This document shows, one piece after another, positions 49,525-60,579 of a stretch of 64,000 nt of DNA (position 1 is its first letter; the number at the start of each line of letters is the position of its first letter). The DNA comes from Nemertoderma westbladi (taxonomy: Eukaryota > Xenacoelomorpha > Nemertodermatida > Nemertodermatidae): NCBI GenBank assembly GCA_032718475.1, contig JAUCBJ010007118.1, positions 1 to 64,000 on the forward strand, given 5' to 3'. The notes under the pieces were generated by a model. That model saw nothing but the letters and a program-made list of their open reading frames with translations, made no database searches and had not been told where the DNA came from. A program made the translations under genes and the position numbers.

Positions 49525-49790
49525 TTCTTATTGGATGACATAATGCTGCCTTACATGGAAGTGTTTCCTGGAAGGAATCTTATTGGGTGACATTTAATGC
49601 TGCCTTACATGGAAGTGTTTCCTGGACGGAATCTTATTGGATGACATAATGCTGCCTTACATGGAAGTGTTTCCTGGAAGGAATCTTATTGGGTGACATT
49701 TAATGCTGCCTTACATGGAAGTGTTTCCTGGACGGAATCTTATTGGGTGACATTTAATGCTGCCTGCCATACTTGGAAGTGTTTCCTGTT
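49525..49790. repeat. 52-55-bp minisatellite, five copies
   Basis: Units contain CTTATTGG, TGACAT, TAATGCTGCCTTACATGGAA and GTGTTTCCTGGA. Two forms (ATGACATAATG and GTGACATTTAATG) alternate in the first four copies. Confidence 0.93.
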
Positions 49791-50644
49791 GATTAAATTC
49801 TTAGAGATAAACGTCAGATTTCTTCGAGGAATTCAAAGTCCCCAGATCCATAGAGGCGTACTCTCTGAATTTTCGCCCCCCTCTCTGATTTTTCGCTGCC
49901 TTCTTTTGTTCACTGGGAGGCTCCCCCCCCCCCCCCCCCACTCCCGCTATGGTAGGTAATAAATGTACAATATGGATATTAACGATATTTATATGTCGTC
50001 CCTTTAATTTTCAAACAACCAAAATGACAAAATTGACTTTCCCTTTAAAAAGGCATTTTTGATTGTAATTTTGTTTGCAGGTAATACTCCAGGATTTTGG
50101 TCTTATTTACTTTTAAATACATTAAATATAACGATTTTGAACAAAAATAGTTAAAAATGTTATGGTATTGAAATTATGTAACATATTAGGTAGGAAACTA
50201 TGTATAGGGATATAGGTTGTTTAAAAAAAATATTACATTTTTTACAATGTTTACACAAAAAGCATTAAAACCCTTAAGACAAATTCGATTACTAAGTTTT
50301 AAAAATATAAATCAAATCAAATCTCTTCATAATAAACAACAGTTCTAGCTCCTGCTTCGTTGTTTCCAATTTTATATCAACGTTTCCGGGGCTTACTCTG
50401 TTTATAATAGTTAAATGTATTTATATAAGTTGTTTTTAAAAAAATTTCTTTATCATGGACTCTATGCAAAACTGGCATATAGGCGGTTTTATATTAATAA
50501 CGCCTGGTGTGGCACAATGTACAGTACAAAATTCCAAGTAAAATAAAATAAATAAATAGTAGTATAATGTATGGTTCATATAGTTAAGAAAAATGTAGAA
50601 TTTTAAAATTGGATTATTAATTCATTGTAAAAACTGGTCGGGGG
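49791..50644. other. AT-rich sequence with C- and G-runs, no gene
   Basis: A 17-C run lies at 49923-49939 and a 13-G run at 50640-50652. The stretch GCAAAACTGGCATATAGGCG (50467 on) recurs exactly at 57811. No gene is seen. Confidence 0.55.
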
Positions 50645-51088
50645 GGGGGGGGCTATTCGGCAGAGTTCGCCCATTTGGAGAGGGAGGCGGTATTCTGTGG
50701 GCAGTCTAGCAGGTGGTACGTTGTAGCCGTGAGTCCGCATAGTCTACAGGTGCAGGAGTCTATGGGGACGTGGAAGGAGCGGTTCGTGCAGATACGGTGG
50801 TGAAAACCGTGCACGCTGAAGCGCGTGGTCACGTGCCGCTGTCTACGGTTTGGGCCACACCAACTGCGGTCAGTGAACCCGAGCGACTGCCAGAAACCGG
50901 TGGGGATTTCGCTGGTTTTGAGAGCTACGATGTCCCTGTAGCTACTATAGTTTGCAGTTAGTGGAAGACGGAGTTTGGAGACGATGTCTGCGACGAGAGT
51001 CCGTTCATTACAGAGTGCAATGACTAGCCGGTTGTGGGTTAACTTGTGTAGGCAAAGCGCTTTCTTTAAGTAAGTAGATTTAATCTTG
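50645..51088 (-). pseudogene. LINE-C ORF2 C-terminal region with CCHC-type knuckle
   Basis: On the minus strand the frame KIKSTYLKKALCLHKLTHNR, LVADIVSKLRLPLT, SLGFTDRSWCGP and CTCRLCGLTATTYHLLDCP runs without a stop from 51088 to the G-run at 50652. The C-x2-C-x8-H-x4-C spacing is the terminal zinc knuckle of many APE LINEs. Joining across the element at 51089-54118 restores NMIAINKIKST, so the two parts belong together. Confidence 0.85.
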
Positions 51089-52538
51089 GTGGGATAAATA
51101 TTTCTCCATTTGACGCAACACCGCCGCGGCCGCTATGAGGGAGGTGAATACCGCGGCCGCTCCTAAAGCCGCAGGCCATCGCTAACTATATAGGTTAACT
51201 TGGGATTCTGGGGGACTTTTCGATGAAGGAACAGACCAAATTTTTTTATTTTCTCACCAGGGGAGCGGCTCGGAATTCCAAGATATTAGCAACTCTAACA
51301 TTATTAAATCTAACCCTTCAACGGACACGGCGGACAAAAATCCGTCATTTTTTCGACAATTTTAAAATTTTTTTGAAAGGCGCTCTACAGTGGCTCGAAA
51401 AAACCCTAGGTTATTGCTTAGCCGACGCCGGGATACGATAGAAGGGATTAATTAGTGAATTCGTTTTTTTTTTCAAAAAAGATTACCACGCCTTTTTTCC
51501 GAAAATGTCCGTCAAAGTTGAAAAAACGGACAAAATGACTTTGCGGGATCCGCTATAACTCGGCTAATATTAATCGTACGGGGACGAAAGTAACGCGGTT
51601 GGAAAGGGGAAGAGTGGTACTACCTTCGTATCGTATGGGGGTAAGATATTTATTAAAATTTCGGGTGGAAAAAGGGGCTGTAAATTTGTACGTTTTTGTC
51701 CGTCTTTTTAGGAAAACTTATTTCCGAAATGTTTAATTCGACAACGCGGGTAGGAATCCACTAATTATTTTATGAAACTCGTAGAAGACCATTGGGGCTA
51801 CGTTCCTATCGAATGGGGGTACAAAAAATATGTCGGCAACAGGGGCCAAAAAGGGCCCGAATTTGTAAAGTAGTTTTTATCGAATGATTTTTTATTTTTA
51901 ACTTTAGTTGGTTAAGGTACATTCTATACAGTCAATATCCATACGGGGAATTCAAATATGCTATCGGTTTTGCTCCAAGGATGATATTAAAAAAATGAGG
52001 GCCAAAATTATAATTTCGCGCTTCAAACTTGCTTCGCGGGAAATCGTCTAGCTCGAAAACTACTTAACTTACGGGAGATTTGTTTACACAGACTTATAGT
52101 GCGTTAAATTATCTATCTAACAGCGTTAATCACAGCGCCGGAGGTATTATAAAACTGGAGCGGCAGGCGATCGTGTGAAATATAATATTTATAAAAAGGG
52201 ACGAAAAATTTTTTTTTTTAACAAATCGCTATTCCATTATAATTTAGCGTATTGCGCCAAAAGTACCTGTAAAAAGTATCAAATTAACTCCGCTATCTTT
52301 TATCTTAACATATATAATTAAAATTACGAAATTTAAGGGTCGAAAAATATCGCGTTATTTTGGCCCTTTTTTTTATTTTTTTTGGGGCCAAAAATAACCC
52401 CTTCTCAAAAGATTAAGAAAAAAATTACGGCAAAGAATATACCAATTTTATTGAATTTGGACCACCAGAACCGAAGTTAGAGCGATTTTAGTGAAAAAAT
52501 AAAAATAATTTTTTTTGCAAAAAAATTAAGAATGGTCA

Positions 52539-52611
52539 GGTCAATATTGGATTTCGAACCCGCGAACTTAGGTTTCATTAACGTGATTGATAACCACTAG
52601 ACTATGTGACC
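52539..52611 (-). ncRNA. tRNA-like segment in copy B (pseudo-tRNA)
   Basis: Equivalent of the copy A segment, with A box TAGTCTAGTGG and B-like GGTTCGAAATCC on the minus strand. Copy B has a duplicated GGTCA at its 3' side (GGTCAGGTCAATATTGG on the plus strand). Confidence 0.45.
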
Positions 52612-53467
52612 AAGAGAATTTGAAATTTTCGAGTGACTATTTTTAAACATAAATAACTTCGGTTCTACAGGGCCGTTTAATCTGAAACTTTTTTCATTGG
52701 ATAGAGGATAGATTGTAGTGTGTGAAATAGGATAAAACTTGGGAAAAGACTTATGTGCACTTAGTGCAAAATGCACTTAAATAGTGAACATTTTTTCGAT
52801 ATTTCAAACACTGTTATTTCCAGTTCTATTCATCGTAGAATGTTATTTTTTGGATTAAAATGTAGTTTGGAATGATTTCTAACTATAATCGTAACATTTG
52901 TTTAACTTTTTATGTCTATAAAGTGACTTAAAAATGTCCATGAATATGGTCCAAAATCGCAAATCCAGATTTATTAAATTGGATTTTTGACACTTTTAGC
53001 GACTGACACTTGATCATACACCATCGTAGATCGGTAGAGGATAAACATAAGTTTGTTAAATAAGAGCCACCATTACGATCTGCTAAAGTGCATTTGTACA
53101 AATAAGTGTGCAAAAGTGCAAATTTTTTAATAAGGTCAAATTATATAGTATTGGGTTCTTTTCTTTGCAGATACTTTATTTTCATATTAATATGTTGTTT
53201 GAACCTTACTGAGCGCATTAGGGGATATGCGTACAAATAACCGGCCCTTATGAGGCTTCGATTGGGTAAATTAATAAAACATAAGGTTGTATAGTATAAT
53301 ATTCTAAAAACCAGTGTGATATTAAATGCACTTTAAATAATAAATAGAAATCAAATAACAATTGGACCACACAATTAAAAACTCGCACAATTTTGTACTT
53401 ATTATATCGCTTCAAATTAATTCAACAGTGGATATTTGTGGGAAGGGGGAAGTTACAGTGTGCATTC

Positions 53468-53516
53468 GGGGGAAGTTTGGTGAACTGCATTTATGCAGTG
53501 AATCCAAACTTCCCCC
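53468..53516. repeat. Hairpin in copy B
   Basis: Same 13-bp arms GGGGGAAGTTTGG/CCAAACTTCCCCC as in copy A, with the same loop. Confidence 0.9.
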
Positions 53517-54118
53517 TTTGATATATCCTATACTTAAGACATGCTAGGGTGACGGGGAAATATTTGTTACTGTCACATTTTGCTTCCATTTATCCTATCC
53601 TTTATTATTACCCCAGTCAGATAAGAGATAATAAATCAGTAAAAACTAAACTAAACTGTCTTTCATGCAAACAAATTTCTAACTAAAGACGGGTGAATGA
53701 CCATGACCATGGAAATAATTTTAAATATAATTGTATATCAACTATTTGGGGAGGCTTCCAAGTTAAACCCGAAAACAATTATTTTGTTACATATATAGTA
53801 AATAACGTTGTATGTTCTTCTTCCTCTCATAATAAAATATAAATGAAATATCTCAGATAGCTATGCCCTGTAACATTTCACAACCAAAATATTTAAGTGT
53901 GAAAAGTGTAGGCCTACCACACTCCGCCCAAACAACCGCAAACGCATAGCCAACAAATTTAACAAAAGGTTACATACATGTAGGGTTCATGACGAGATGA
54001 GTGAAAATTGATCGCGTAATATAAAGTAAAAAATTAAGAGACGTGCTGGCTCTCCTCCACTTTCTTACCCAATGGATATGTTGTTGTAATAATCTAATAT
54101 TGGGGCGGCTTTCTCTCG

Positions 54119-55086
54119 TTGATTGCGATCATATTGGCTACAGTAAGGAACGGCCAGATTTCCCTGCAACCATAGAGGACGATTGGTAAAATCATTATCT
54201 GGAACAATTTGATAGATGTAGTAAGTGATAGCAGATCGGGTTTGTTAATTGAGTGGATGGCCATGACTGCTTTGCACATTGTTGCCGCTACATGCTTCGA
54301 GAAACTTAGAGTCGTCTGCAGGGTGATGCTGAGATATTTGTAAGAGTTGACAATCTCGACCGGGTTTCCGTTGTACGTGAACTTGTCGGCATTAGCGAGG
54401 TGACTGCCACGACGGAACTTCATGATTTTGGTTTTTGTTAGGTTCACGTCAAGACCGTTTTTTGCCGACCAAACTGCGACCACGTCGAGCCCAGCCTGCG
54501 GTGCCTCCCGGGAGTCTCCGTAAAACAAGAGATCGTTGGCGAAGAGCAATATTATGAGTTTACCGATGCGGGCAATTTCACGTTTAATATGGCTGACAAT
54601 GTCAAATATGAACAGAATAAACAGCAGGGGGCTGAGACTGTCTCCCTGAAGAACTCCCCGTGTTTGCTCGACTATTTTCGACTTTCTGAGGCCGTCGAAG
54701 ATTTGTATGTAGTTGATCTTTAAGATGCATTTTATTAACGTATAAAGGTTGCCCCTAATGTTGAAATGAAACCGGAGTTTAAATAGTAACTTGGATCTGG
54801 GTACTGAATCGAATACTTTGCGAAAGTCAATATAAACAGCGTATAATGGCTTCTTAGGCGAGGATAGATTCTCGTGTATTTGTTTTATTAATTGTGATAA
54901 TGGCATTGTTGTGGACTTTCCCGGCATAAATCCGAACTGTTCAGGTGGGATACGATGGGAAACACGACTGCGGACGCGTTTCTCTACCAGACTCGTTAGG
55001 ATTTTGAAGGTGTTGCAGAGCAGTGCAATTCCTCTATAGGAATCTGGATTTGACCGGGACCCATTGCCCTTGTAGAGGACCATCAT
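54119..55086 (-). pseudogene. LINE-C reverse transcriptase with altered active site
   Basis: The frame begins MMVLYKGNGSRSNPDSYRGI and continues EQFGFMPGKSTTMPLSQLI, YAVYIDFRKVFDSVPRSK (first catalytic Asp), RGVLQGDSLSPLLFILFI and LLFANDLLFYGDS. The usual FADD box is FAND here, replacing a catalytic Asp by Asn at about 54535. NSYKYLSITLQTTLSFSKH and LPIVLYGCREIWPFL follow. The last codons before the stop (ERKPPQY) come from the inserted element, not the LINE. It overlaps the end of the endonuclease frame by a few bases in another phase, which marks a deletion of the usual EN-RT linker. Confidence 0.9.
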
Positions 55087-55705
55087 GGTTGCATCAGTTT
55101 GGCGATGTCAATCATCCGTTTCTTGTGAGTCCGTACTTCTTCATGCAGTTCTTTGGAAGCTGGATAATCAGTCTTCCATATTGCAGATATTGGGATGTGT
55201 TTCCGGAGTGGATTGGCGGAAAAAGAGACCAATGTGGCATGTTTGGTTGCAAATATTGCGTCTACTGTGATGCTTCCGTTGTGGTATATATAAGTGGGTG
55301 ATGATGGGTCAGTTTGTAGGAAGAGCTCTGCGTCTTCCATCAACTCCAGCAGCGCCACAGCTTTTTCGTTGTCGTCCGTGTCGAGTCTAGCGTTGAAGTC
55401 GCCACCAATTGTGATGTCGCTGGAGAAATCACTTGGAATGTGGCTGAGCATCTCTGATATCCCCACAATGAAGTCGATTAGTGAGGTGGATGGCGGGAAA
55501 TAGCAGCAGACATATAAACCAGTATCTGTTGAAACTATAATGTACAAATCTTCTTTCGCTAACTCTTTCGGGTTGAGGTGGGGTTTTACTGCCACGGTTA
55601 GACCGCCCATGGGGCGCCCCCTTCCAGTAGGCATAGTAGCCAGTGATTCGTAGACATAAAAATCAGGAATGTCTAGAGTTTGCATTAACATTGTTTCCAT
55701 TAATA

Positions 55706-56405
55706 CAGTACAGGCCACCAGAAAAAGCAGATTTCATCCAATGTGATCACATGTGAACACATTTGTTCAAGTCATCTGATTGGCAGGTTATGGCGAGTTA
55801 TCTTCTAGATCACACAGCAGGAGGCTAACTTGCTGGGACTGACAAAGGCTTTGTGTGCCCTGCGCCTGTATGTCTGATACCAGGTAGATGAGAGAGCCCC
55901 CAGGGCGTAACATTGTGGACATGGGCTGTATTGGTAGAGAGAGAACTACATACAAGACCACATGGAGGTTCATGGTGTGTATGGGAGTGGATGGATGGAG
56001 GAGCCTAGACCATTGAATAATTACTTTAGTGCAGGGAGATGTCGCGCCATTAGTCTGACACCGAGAGGGCACTGAGAAACACCAGAAGATGCCTTAACAT
56101 CACTAACTATAGGCCTGCCTTATAGACACTATTAACCGCACACTATAAAGGTAAACAAAATCCTTATCGCCTTTCCAGCTGCAGTGAGTGACAGTTCGCG
56201 GCAAACTACAGAGAGTTTCCAGATTACTAAGCGTTTCAAAAGTATTCAATTGTATCCTTTGGCGAAAAAATTTTGGTTGTTGCCAATTCAATTATGTTCA
56301 ATTATGTTCAATTGTCCCGTTCAACAACATTACATTACACTGGTACACATTTGATAAAATGTGTTCACAATTGTACAAATATGCGTTTTCTGGTGGCCTG
56401 TACTG
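55706..56405. mobile_element. Tc1/mariner-like MITE, 700 bp
   Basis: Perfect 20-bp terminal inverted repeats CAGTACAGGCCACCAGAAAA are flanked by TA on both sides (55704-55705, 56406-56407), as expected for the Tc1/mariner superfamily (CAGT ends, TA duplication). There is no transposase frame inside. Excision with one TA restores the LINE-C endonuclease frame, which independently fixes the boundaries. Confidence 0.92.
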
Positions 56406-56504
56406 TAGTAAAACGTCTGAACTAAAAACTACGTCGTTGTGAGATAGGTTTAAAAGAGTGTTCAGGCCCTCCACATTCCATAGTGTTAAGGATACTTGGG
56501 AAGT

Positions 56505-56816
56505 CTGCGCCAGACCCGGGGTGGTCCGCGGGCCCGGCAAGGGTGACGGACCCGGGGCGGTCCGCGGGCCCGGTGTGGGCGACGGACCCGGGGCGGTCCG
56601 CGGGCCCGGCGAGGGCGACGGACACGGGGTGGTCCGCGGGGGCGACGGACCAGGGGCGGTCCGCGGGTCCGGCGAGGGCGACGGACCCGGGGCGGTCCGC
56701 GGGCCTGGCAAGGGCGACGGACCCGGGACGGTCCATGGGCCTGGTGAGGGCGACGGACCCATGGTGGTCCACGGGCCCATGGAGGTCGATGGGCCCGGGG
56801 AGGTCGGCAGACTAAT
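56505..56816. repeat. 36-bp GC-rich minisatellite in the LINE-C ORF1-ORF2 linker
   Basis: About eight units of GGGGCGGTCCGCGGGCCCGG plus GAGGGCGACGGACCC lie in an otherwise AT-rich region; one copy is shortened (56630-56655). The unit is a multiple of three and is open in several frames; on the minus strand it is in frame with the endonuclease. Confidence 0.92.
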
Positions 56817-56831
56817 AATTGGTTTGCCCAG

Positions 56832-57656
56832 TCATTTCACCAGTTGGGTGGCGTTTATCCTAGCCGGTAGTGATCTGAGGTTAAGGTTTGACCTGTCTGC
56901 TGGACCGAGGAAATGTCTCATAATCGTCGTCCCACTTGGCCAGCAGTCTGGAGCGAACACTGCAGTAGAGGACTCTTCGCACGGACAGACAATGTGGAAC
57001 ACACTGGTGATAGCAGGTTGGTTATTGTCGCGCTTCGGGGTGATGTTGAAAACACTTTCGATTTGTATGTTTTTATCAATTAAATGCTGTTTAACTATGT
57101 CCGCGGTCGACTCCGGGGACAGTCTGCCCACCCGTATGTGAAAGCGGGGTGGTGGAAGTGCCACGGCCCTCAAGCCACCTGGATGTGACTCGAGTGTGCT
57201 GGAGCCGTCATGAATCCCAGTGGCAACAATTATTGGAGACCTTTTGGTTCTTTGAATGGTGGCGCTGTCGTTTGGGGGTTTGGGAGTTTGGGTCGGTTGG
57301 TTGCCGCAGGTGCTGGTAGATTGCTGGTTGTAGCTGGTTGTGTTTGGACAGCCGGGCCCGCAGTATTGACGGTGGCTGGCAAACGTGCTGGGGAACCAGA
57401 ACGGATGTTTTCTGGTCTCCCGGTGCCGGTACTACCGGTACCGGTAGTGGATTGCGATAACATCTTGGCGAACGATGGTTTCTGTTTGTGGTAGGCGAGC
57501 AGTGTGTTTTTTGCCGCAATTTTTTCTTCTCGTGCATCATTAAGTTTACCCAAGGAAAGGGTGTATAATGATGTCATACTGGTAACGTAACTTTTCTTTC
57601 ACGAACTGGACAAGCTCCAACAGCTTATTTTGAAGATTTATAAACTCCTCCGCCAT
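56832..57656 (-). pseudogene. LINE-C ORF1 (gag-like RNA-binding protein), frameshifted
   Basis: A start is proposed at 57656 (MAEEFINLQNKLLELVQFV). A frameshift near 57590 leads to TLSLGKLNDAREEKIAAKNT, a Ser/Thr/Pro-rich stretch with STTGTGSTGTG and many Pro-Ala words, and, after another shift near 57200, FHIRVGRLSPESTADIVKQH, FHIVCPCEESS and FAPDCWPSGTTIMRHF. The last part resembles the RRM-like domain (VGRLSP.., WP.G..VR.F) common in LINE ORF1 proteins, which bind LINE RNA. The frame ends at a UGA followed by CUG. Confidence 0.7.
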
Positions 57657-59484
57657 AACGAGATACAAATTACTATTATTAAGAATTATAATTAAAATTA
57701 GTTTATAATATTATAAATCAATAAAATTGTGTATTCGAATCAGTAGTAGGCCGTTAGTAGGCCTAGGCTGAGTAAGAAATTGAAAAGATATATGCCAATC
57801 ATTTGCAAAACTATGCAAAACTGGCATATAGGCGGTTTTAAAACGATAAATATCTCAGTTATACATGGAGCATGGCCTTCTAAGTGTGATAATCGGATTC
57901 AGAATACATTTTAACATGAAGTAATGCAGCAATCTCCATTTTGGCAAAAATGGCATATAGGTGGTTTCAAAATTAAAGGGACGATGTGAACAATAACAAT
58001 AACAATACACTAATCGATGAATAAAGTTATTGTTCAACATGAGATATAGGATTATTACCCCTAAAGCAGTACAGTAGCAGGCCTAAGCTTTTCTTTGCTA
58101 AAACTGCCATATGTAAAAAATGGGTGTAAACGCTGTGCTGACAGTGTCGGCGTTACGTTGTGCTGACTGTGTCGGCATAACGTTGTACCGACAGTATGGA
58201 AATGGATTGTTTTCGGCTGGATCCCAGTTCAAGAAGCGAACTGGAAAGCTATGGACTCTGTTCGCGCTTTCGGACCTTTAGCAGTTTAACCTGCCAATTT
58301 TAGGTGTCCTCTTGTTTATAAATCGAATTTGGCCTATAACAAATATTTAGTACACACGAAGTAACATTAGCCGAAACCAGTCTATGTGCGATCATTCACC
58401 CACTGTTAAGGGAGACTGGATTCGGATGCTTTGACCTTATTGCGGTGTAGACCTACTGTATTATTCGATTGATCGTCACTATATAATCTCTGACAAATAT
58501 TATTTATCTTCGGGGAAATACTAACAGTTCCTTTAAGACGTGGCGCTTTAAATATATAAAACAGAGTTATGACTTACACTAAACACAACGGGATGGCTAT
58601 TGAGTTACGTAAATGGCGCATTCTTTAGGAGATGCTTTATTATCAGTCACACTACTGCACACGACTTCACACTACTTCACACTGATCTGCCGTCCATCAC
58701 TGAATTTGATCATGTATAAGGAGGATAGCAACTGACACATGTAGGGATTATGAAATAGCATTTAATTGACACAAAAACCACTATAATGTAAGTCGCAGTT
58801 GCTACAGGTAACCGGTCCCTCTTATCTTCAGTAATCAAGAAGATTGGTGTTTCTGATTATTTATCGTTTTTCTCCAAATATAACAAGATATCTTTCCATA
58901 TACAACAATTAATAACAAACAGTAAACAGAAGTAAAATAGTTTGTGCAAGGTGTAACACTGCACTGTGTCAGTCAACTGGTATGATAATAGATTTACGTT
59001 TCTATAATCAAAGCCATCTAATGTTCCGGTCAAAGTCTGAAACTTCCACAGAAGTACAGAAGATTTCCAAGCCGGTGTTCTGCTTCTTGGAAAAAGGATG
59101 AATAACTAACACTGACTTGCCTGGCACGGTTTTCATAGGCTCTTGTCCCACATAAAATGAAAATCACTCTGATTGGCCGAAGCAGAACAAAGATAGGTTC
59201 CACGTGTACAGTAAATCAGCTGGGAGATTGCGTCATCTGAGTCATCCTTTAGAGTATCAAGCGCATTGCGGAGAAAATGGCTTGATATGTCCGCTAAATC
59301 ATACATGCAGACATAGTGGGTAAAAATGGCTTGTTATGTCCGCTAAAACACCTACAAGGTATATTGCAGAGAAAAATGGTTTGTTATATCTGCAAAAGCT
59401 TTTACACCGCTCCCAGAAAATGGGATTTAATTCTATAAAATATAAAAAATCACAGTTTCTAAAATATAAAAATACTCAAAAGAG
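57657..59484. other. AT-rich sequence with small repeats, no gene
   Basis: It contains GCAAAACTGGCATATAGGCG at 57811 (also at 50467), a looser inverted-type relative at 57945-57975, and a short tandem GTGCTGACNGTGTCGGC (58133-58200, three copies). A repeated AAAATGGCTTG.TATGTCCGC (about 59273, 59325 and 59375) closes the stretch. No frame is convincing. Confidence 0.5.
58196..58262 (+). mobile_element. LINE-A family scrap (67 bp)
   Basis: GGAAATGGATTGTTTTCGGC through GCGAACTGGAAAGCTATGGA matches 28079-28138 of LINE-B (end of the endonuclease) with about two differences. The flanks are unrelated. Confidence 0.85.
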
Positions 59485-60072
59485 TTAGTCCTTCTTACGC
59501 GAACGGCGGTTACGTAGTTTTTTGAGGCTAGCAAGAGTCCTATGTAAGTGGGCGAGCCACTTTACTAGGAGGGCTATAACTCCTGGGTGAAGGGTGCAAT
59601 ACAATTGCATCGGAAGGTTTAGGGTTATGGTCGGTGTCTTGTCCATTTCGATATGCTTCTCCTCGAGCTGATTTTCCTCCGCTTGTCGTTGGATGCGTTC
59701 ATCCAAAAACCCCCGCAGAGAGCAGGGCTGTCCAAGCTCGATATCTTCTTCGAGATTCTGGATTTTCCGATCGAACTGAGGTAAAGCTAATTCTTTTACC
59801 GCTTGGACTTGCTGCTGCAATTTACGTTTATCTGAACAAGCGTAGGTTTCTTTTCCGATCTTTTGTAGGATAGCGTCTAACGCATTTCGTACAATGCTCT
59901 CCTCCACCTTGGTGACGGGTTGTATCGGGGTTAAACCGGGACGATTATACGGGTTAAACGGCGATATTAAATGTCCGTGTCCCAATCCGGCTAGGTAGGA
60001 TGGGCGAATATCTAGGGAGCCCACAACCGGAGTTGTTACGGTATATGGCGCTGTATCCACATTATTAGTCAT
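59485..60072 (-). CDS. Unrecognised 195-residue protein frame
   Basis: The frame starts at ATG 60072 (MTNNVDTAPYTVTTPVVGS) and ends RNRRSRKKD with TAA. Residues 1-50 are Pro/Gly-rich (AGLGHGHLISPFNPYNRPGL). Residues 52-145 look helical with charged heptad-like text (KRKLQQQVQAVKELALPQF, IQRQAEENQLEEKH). Residues 150-180 are more hydrophobic (PGVIALLVKWLAHLHRTL), and the C-terminus is strongly basic. Composition and lack of simple repeats favour real coding sequence or a recent relic, possibly a transposon protein or one exon. I do not recognise a family and assign no function. Its ATG lies inside a 25-bp tandem repeat. Confidence 0.4.
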   Translation of the reverse strand: MTNNVDTAPYTVTTPVVGSLDIRPSYLAGLGHGHLISPFNPYNRPGLTPIQPVTKVEESIVRNALDAILQKIGKETYACSDKRKLQQQVQAVKELALPQFDRKIQNLEEDIELGQPCSLRGFLDERIQRQAEENQLEEKHIEMDKTPTITLNLPMQLYCTLHPGVIALLVKWLAHLHRTLASLKKLRNRRSRKKD

Positions 60073-60160
60073 TATGCAGTATGCAATATTAGTCCGTTAT
60101 GCAGTATGCAATATTAGTCCGTTATACTGTACGTAATATTAGTCCGTTGTGCAGCATAAT
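60065..60160. repeat. 25-bp tandem repeat, four copies
   Basis: Units read TTAGTCCGTTATGCAGTATG plus CAATA, with variants. The array overlaps the ATG of the 195-codon minus-strand frame. Confidence 0.85.
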
Positions 60161-60572
60161 ATTTTAGATAAGGCATAATAACGCAATGATATTTAGATAG
60201 GGAAATCGAAACACCCATATATTTGAATCCATCCATTTTGTATAATATGTAGCCCTACCTACGTAATTTTGTATTAGGATATATGTAGATAGTTCCAGGG
60301 TAGCAAGTTTATTCGGACCCTGGATTTTGTGCTTGCTGATATTAGCATCAATAGGGCTAGCATATAGGGACGCTGTCCTGGCCATTCAGCAGCCAGGGAC
60401 ATGAACCATTACCATATATGGTAATAGTTTGAGGTTTGGGCAGGCAATAGGGCTACAATCCGGCCTCCTTATTGGACTAACTGCTTCCAGGTTGGTCTAA
60501 TGCTAGCGCGGACTGGAGAGCCAATAGGAGAGCGATTGCGTCACCCTATTGCATCACCCCATCCGGATCACC

Positions 60573-60579
60573 TATAAAT
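60573..60579 (+). promoter_or_regulatory. Candidate TATA box
   Basis: TATAAAT lies in CACCTATAAATTGGCGG, about 1.9 kb before the gag-like ATG. The assignment is by motif only. Confidence 0.3.

Larger units (their letters stand above)
51089..54118. mobile_element. Unclassified target-selective element, copy B (3.0 kb)
   Basis: Same ends as copy A: GTGGGATAAATATT at the left and GGCTTTCTCTC at the right. It sits at TAATCTTGTTGATTG in LINE-C, sharing TCTTGTT with the copy A target, in the same strand orientation relative to the heptamer. It is about 120 bp longer than copy A: it has extra sequence at about 52825-52945 and a CTTATGTGCACTTAGTGCAA insertion near 52749. The 72-codon frame near the left end (51223-51441) differs from copy A by seven substitutions, six of them amino-acid changing, so it is not under visible constraint. 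Confidence 0.8.
55083..56831 (-). pseudogene. LINE-C ORF2 5' part: Pro-rich linker and AP endonuclease, split by a MITE
   Basis: After the in-frame UGA at 56834-56832 the same frame continues LGKPIISLPTSPGPSTS, then about eight 12-residue Pro-rich repeats (GPSPSPGPRTAP type), then VSLTLWNVEGLNTLLN and FSSDVLL, the start of the endonuclease fold. The Tc1/mariner-like MITE at 55706-56405 interrupts here; removing it and one TA restores DVLLLMETMLMQTLDIPD. Later motifs are YVCCYFPPSTS and ITIGGDFNARLDT (catalytic Asp/Asn near 55395). The frame stops at KLMQP. Confidence 0.85.
50645..57656 (-). mobile_element. LINE-C: APE-type non-LTR retrotransposon carrying two later insertions
   Basis: Read on the minus strand: ORF1 (57656-56832), an in-frame UGA, a Pro-rich repeat linker, endonuclease (split by a MITE at 55706-56405), RT (55086-54119) and, beyond the 3.0-kb unclassified element, a C-terminal zinc-knuckle region (51088-50645). 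The EN-RT linker is deleted and the RT active site is mutated, so the copy is dead. It differs from the LINE-A and L2/CR1 families; I do not assign a clade. Confidence 0.85.

Noticed and set aside
56458-57141. Plus-strand 227-codon Gly/Pro-rich protein
   Set aside because: It reads the GC-rich 36-bp repeat on the strand opposite to LINE-C; the minus-strand frame is the one continuous with endonuclease sequence.
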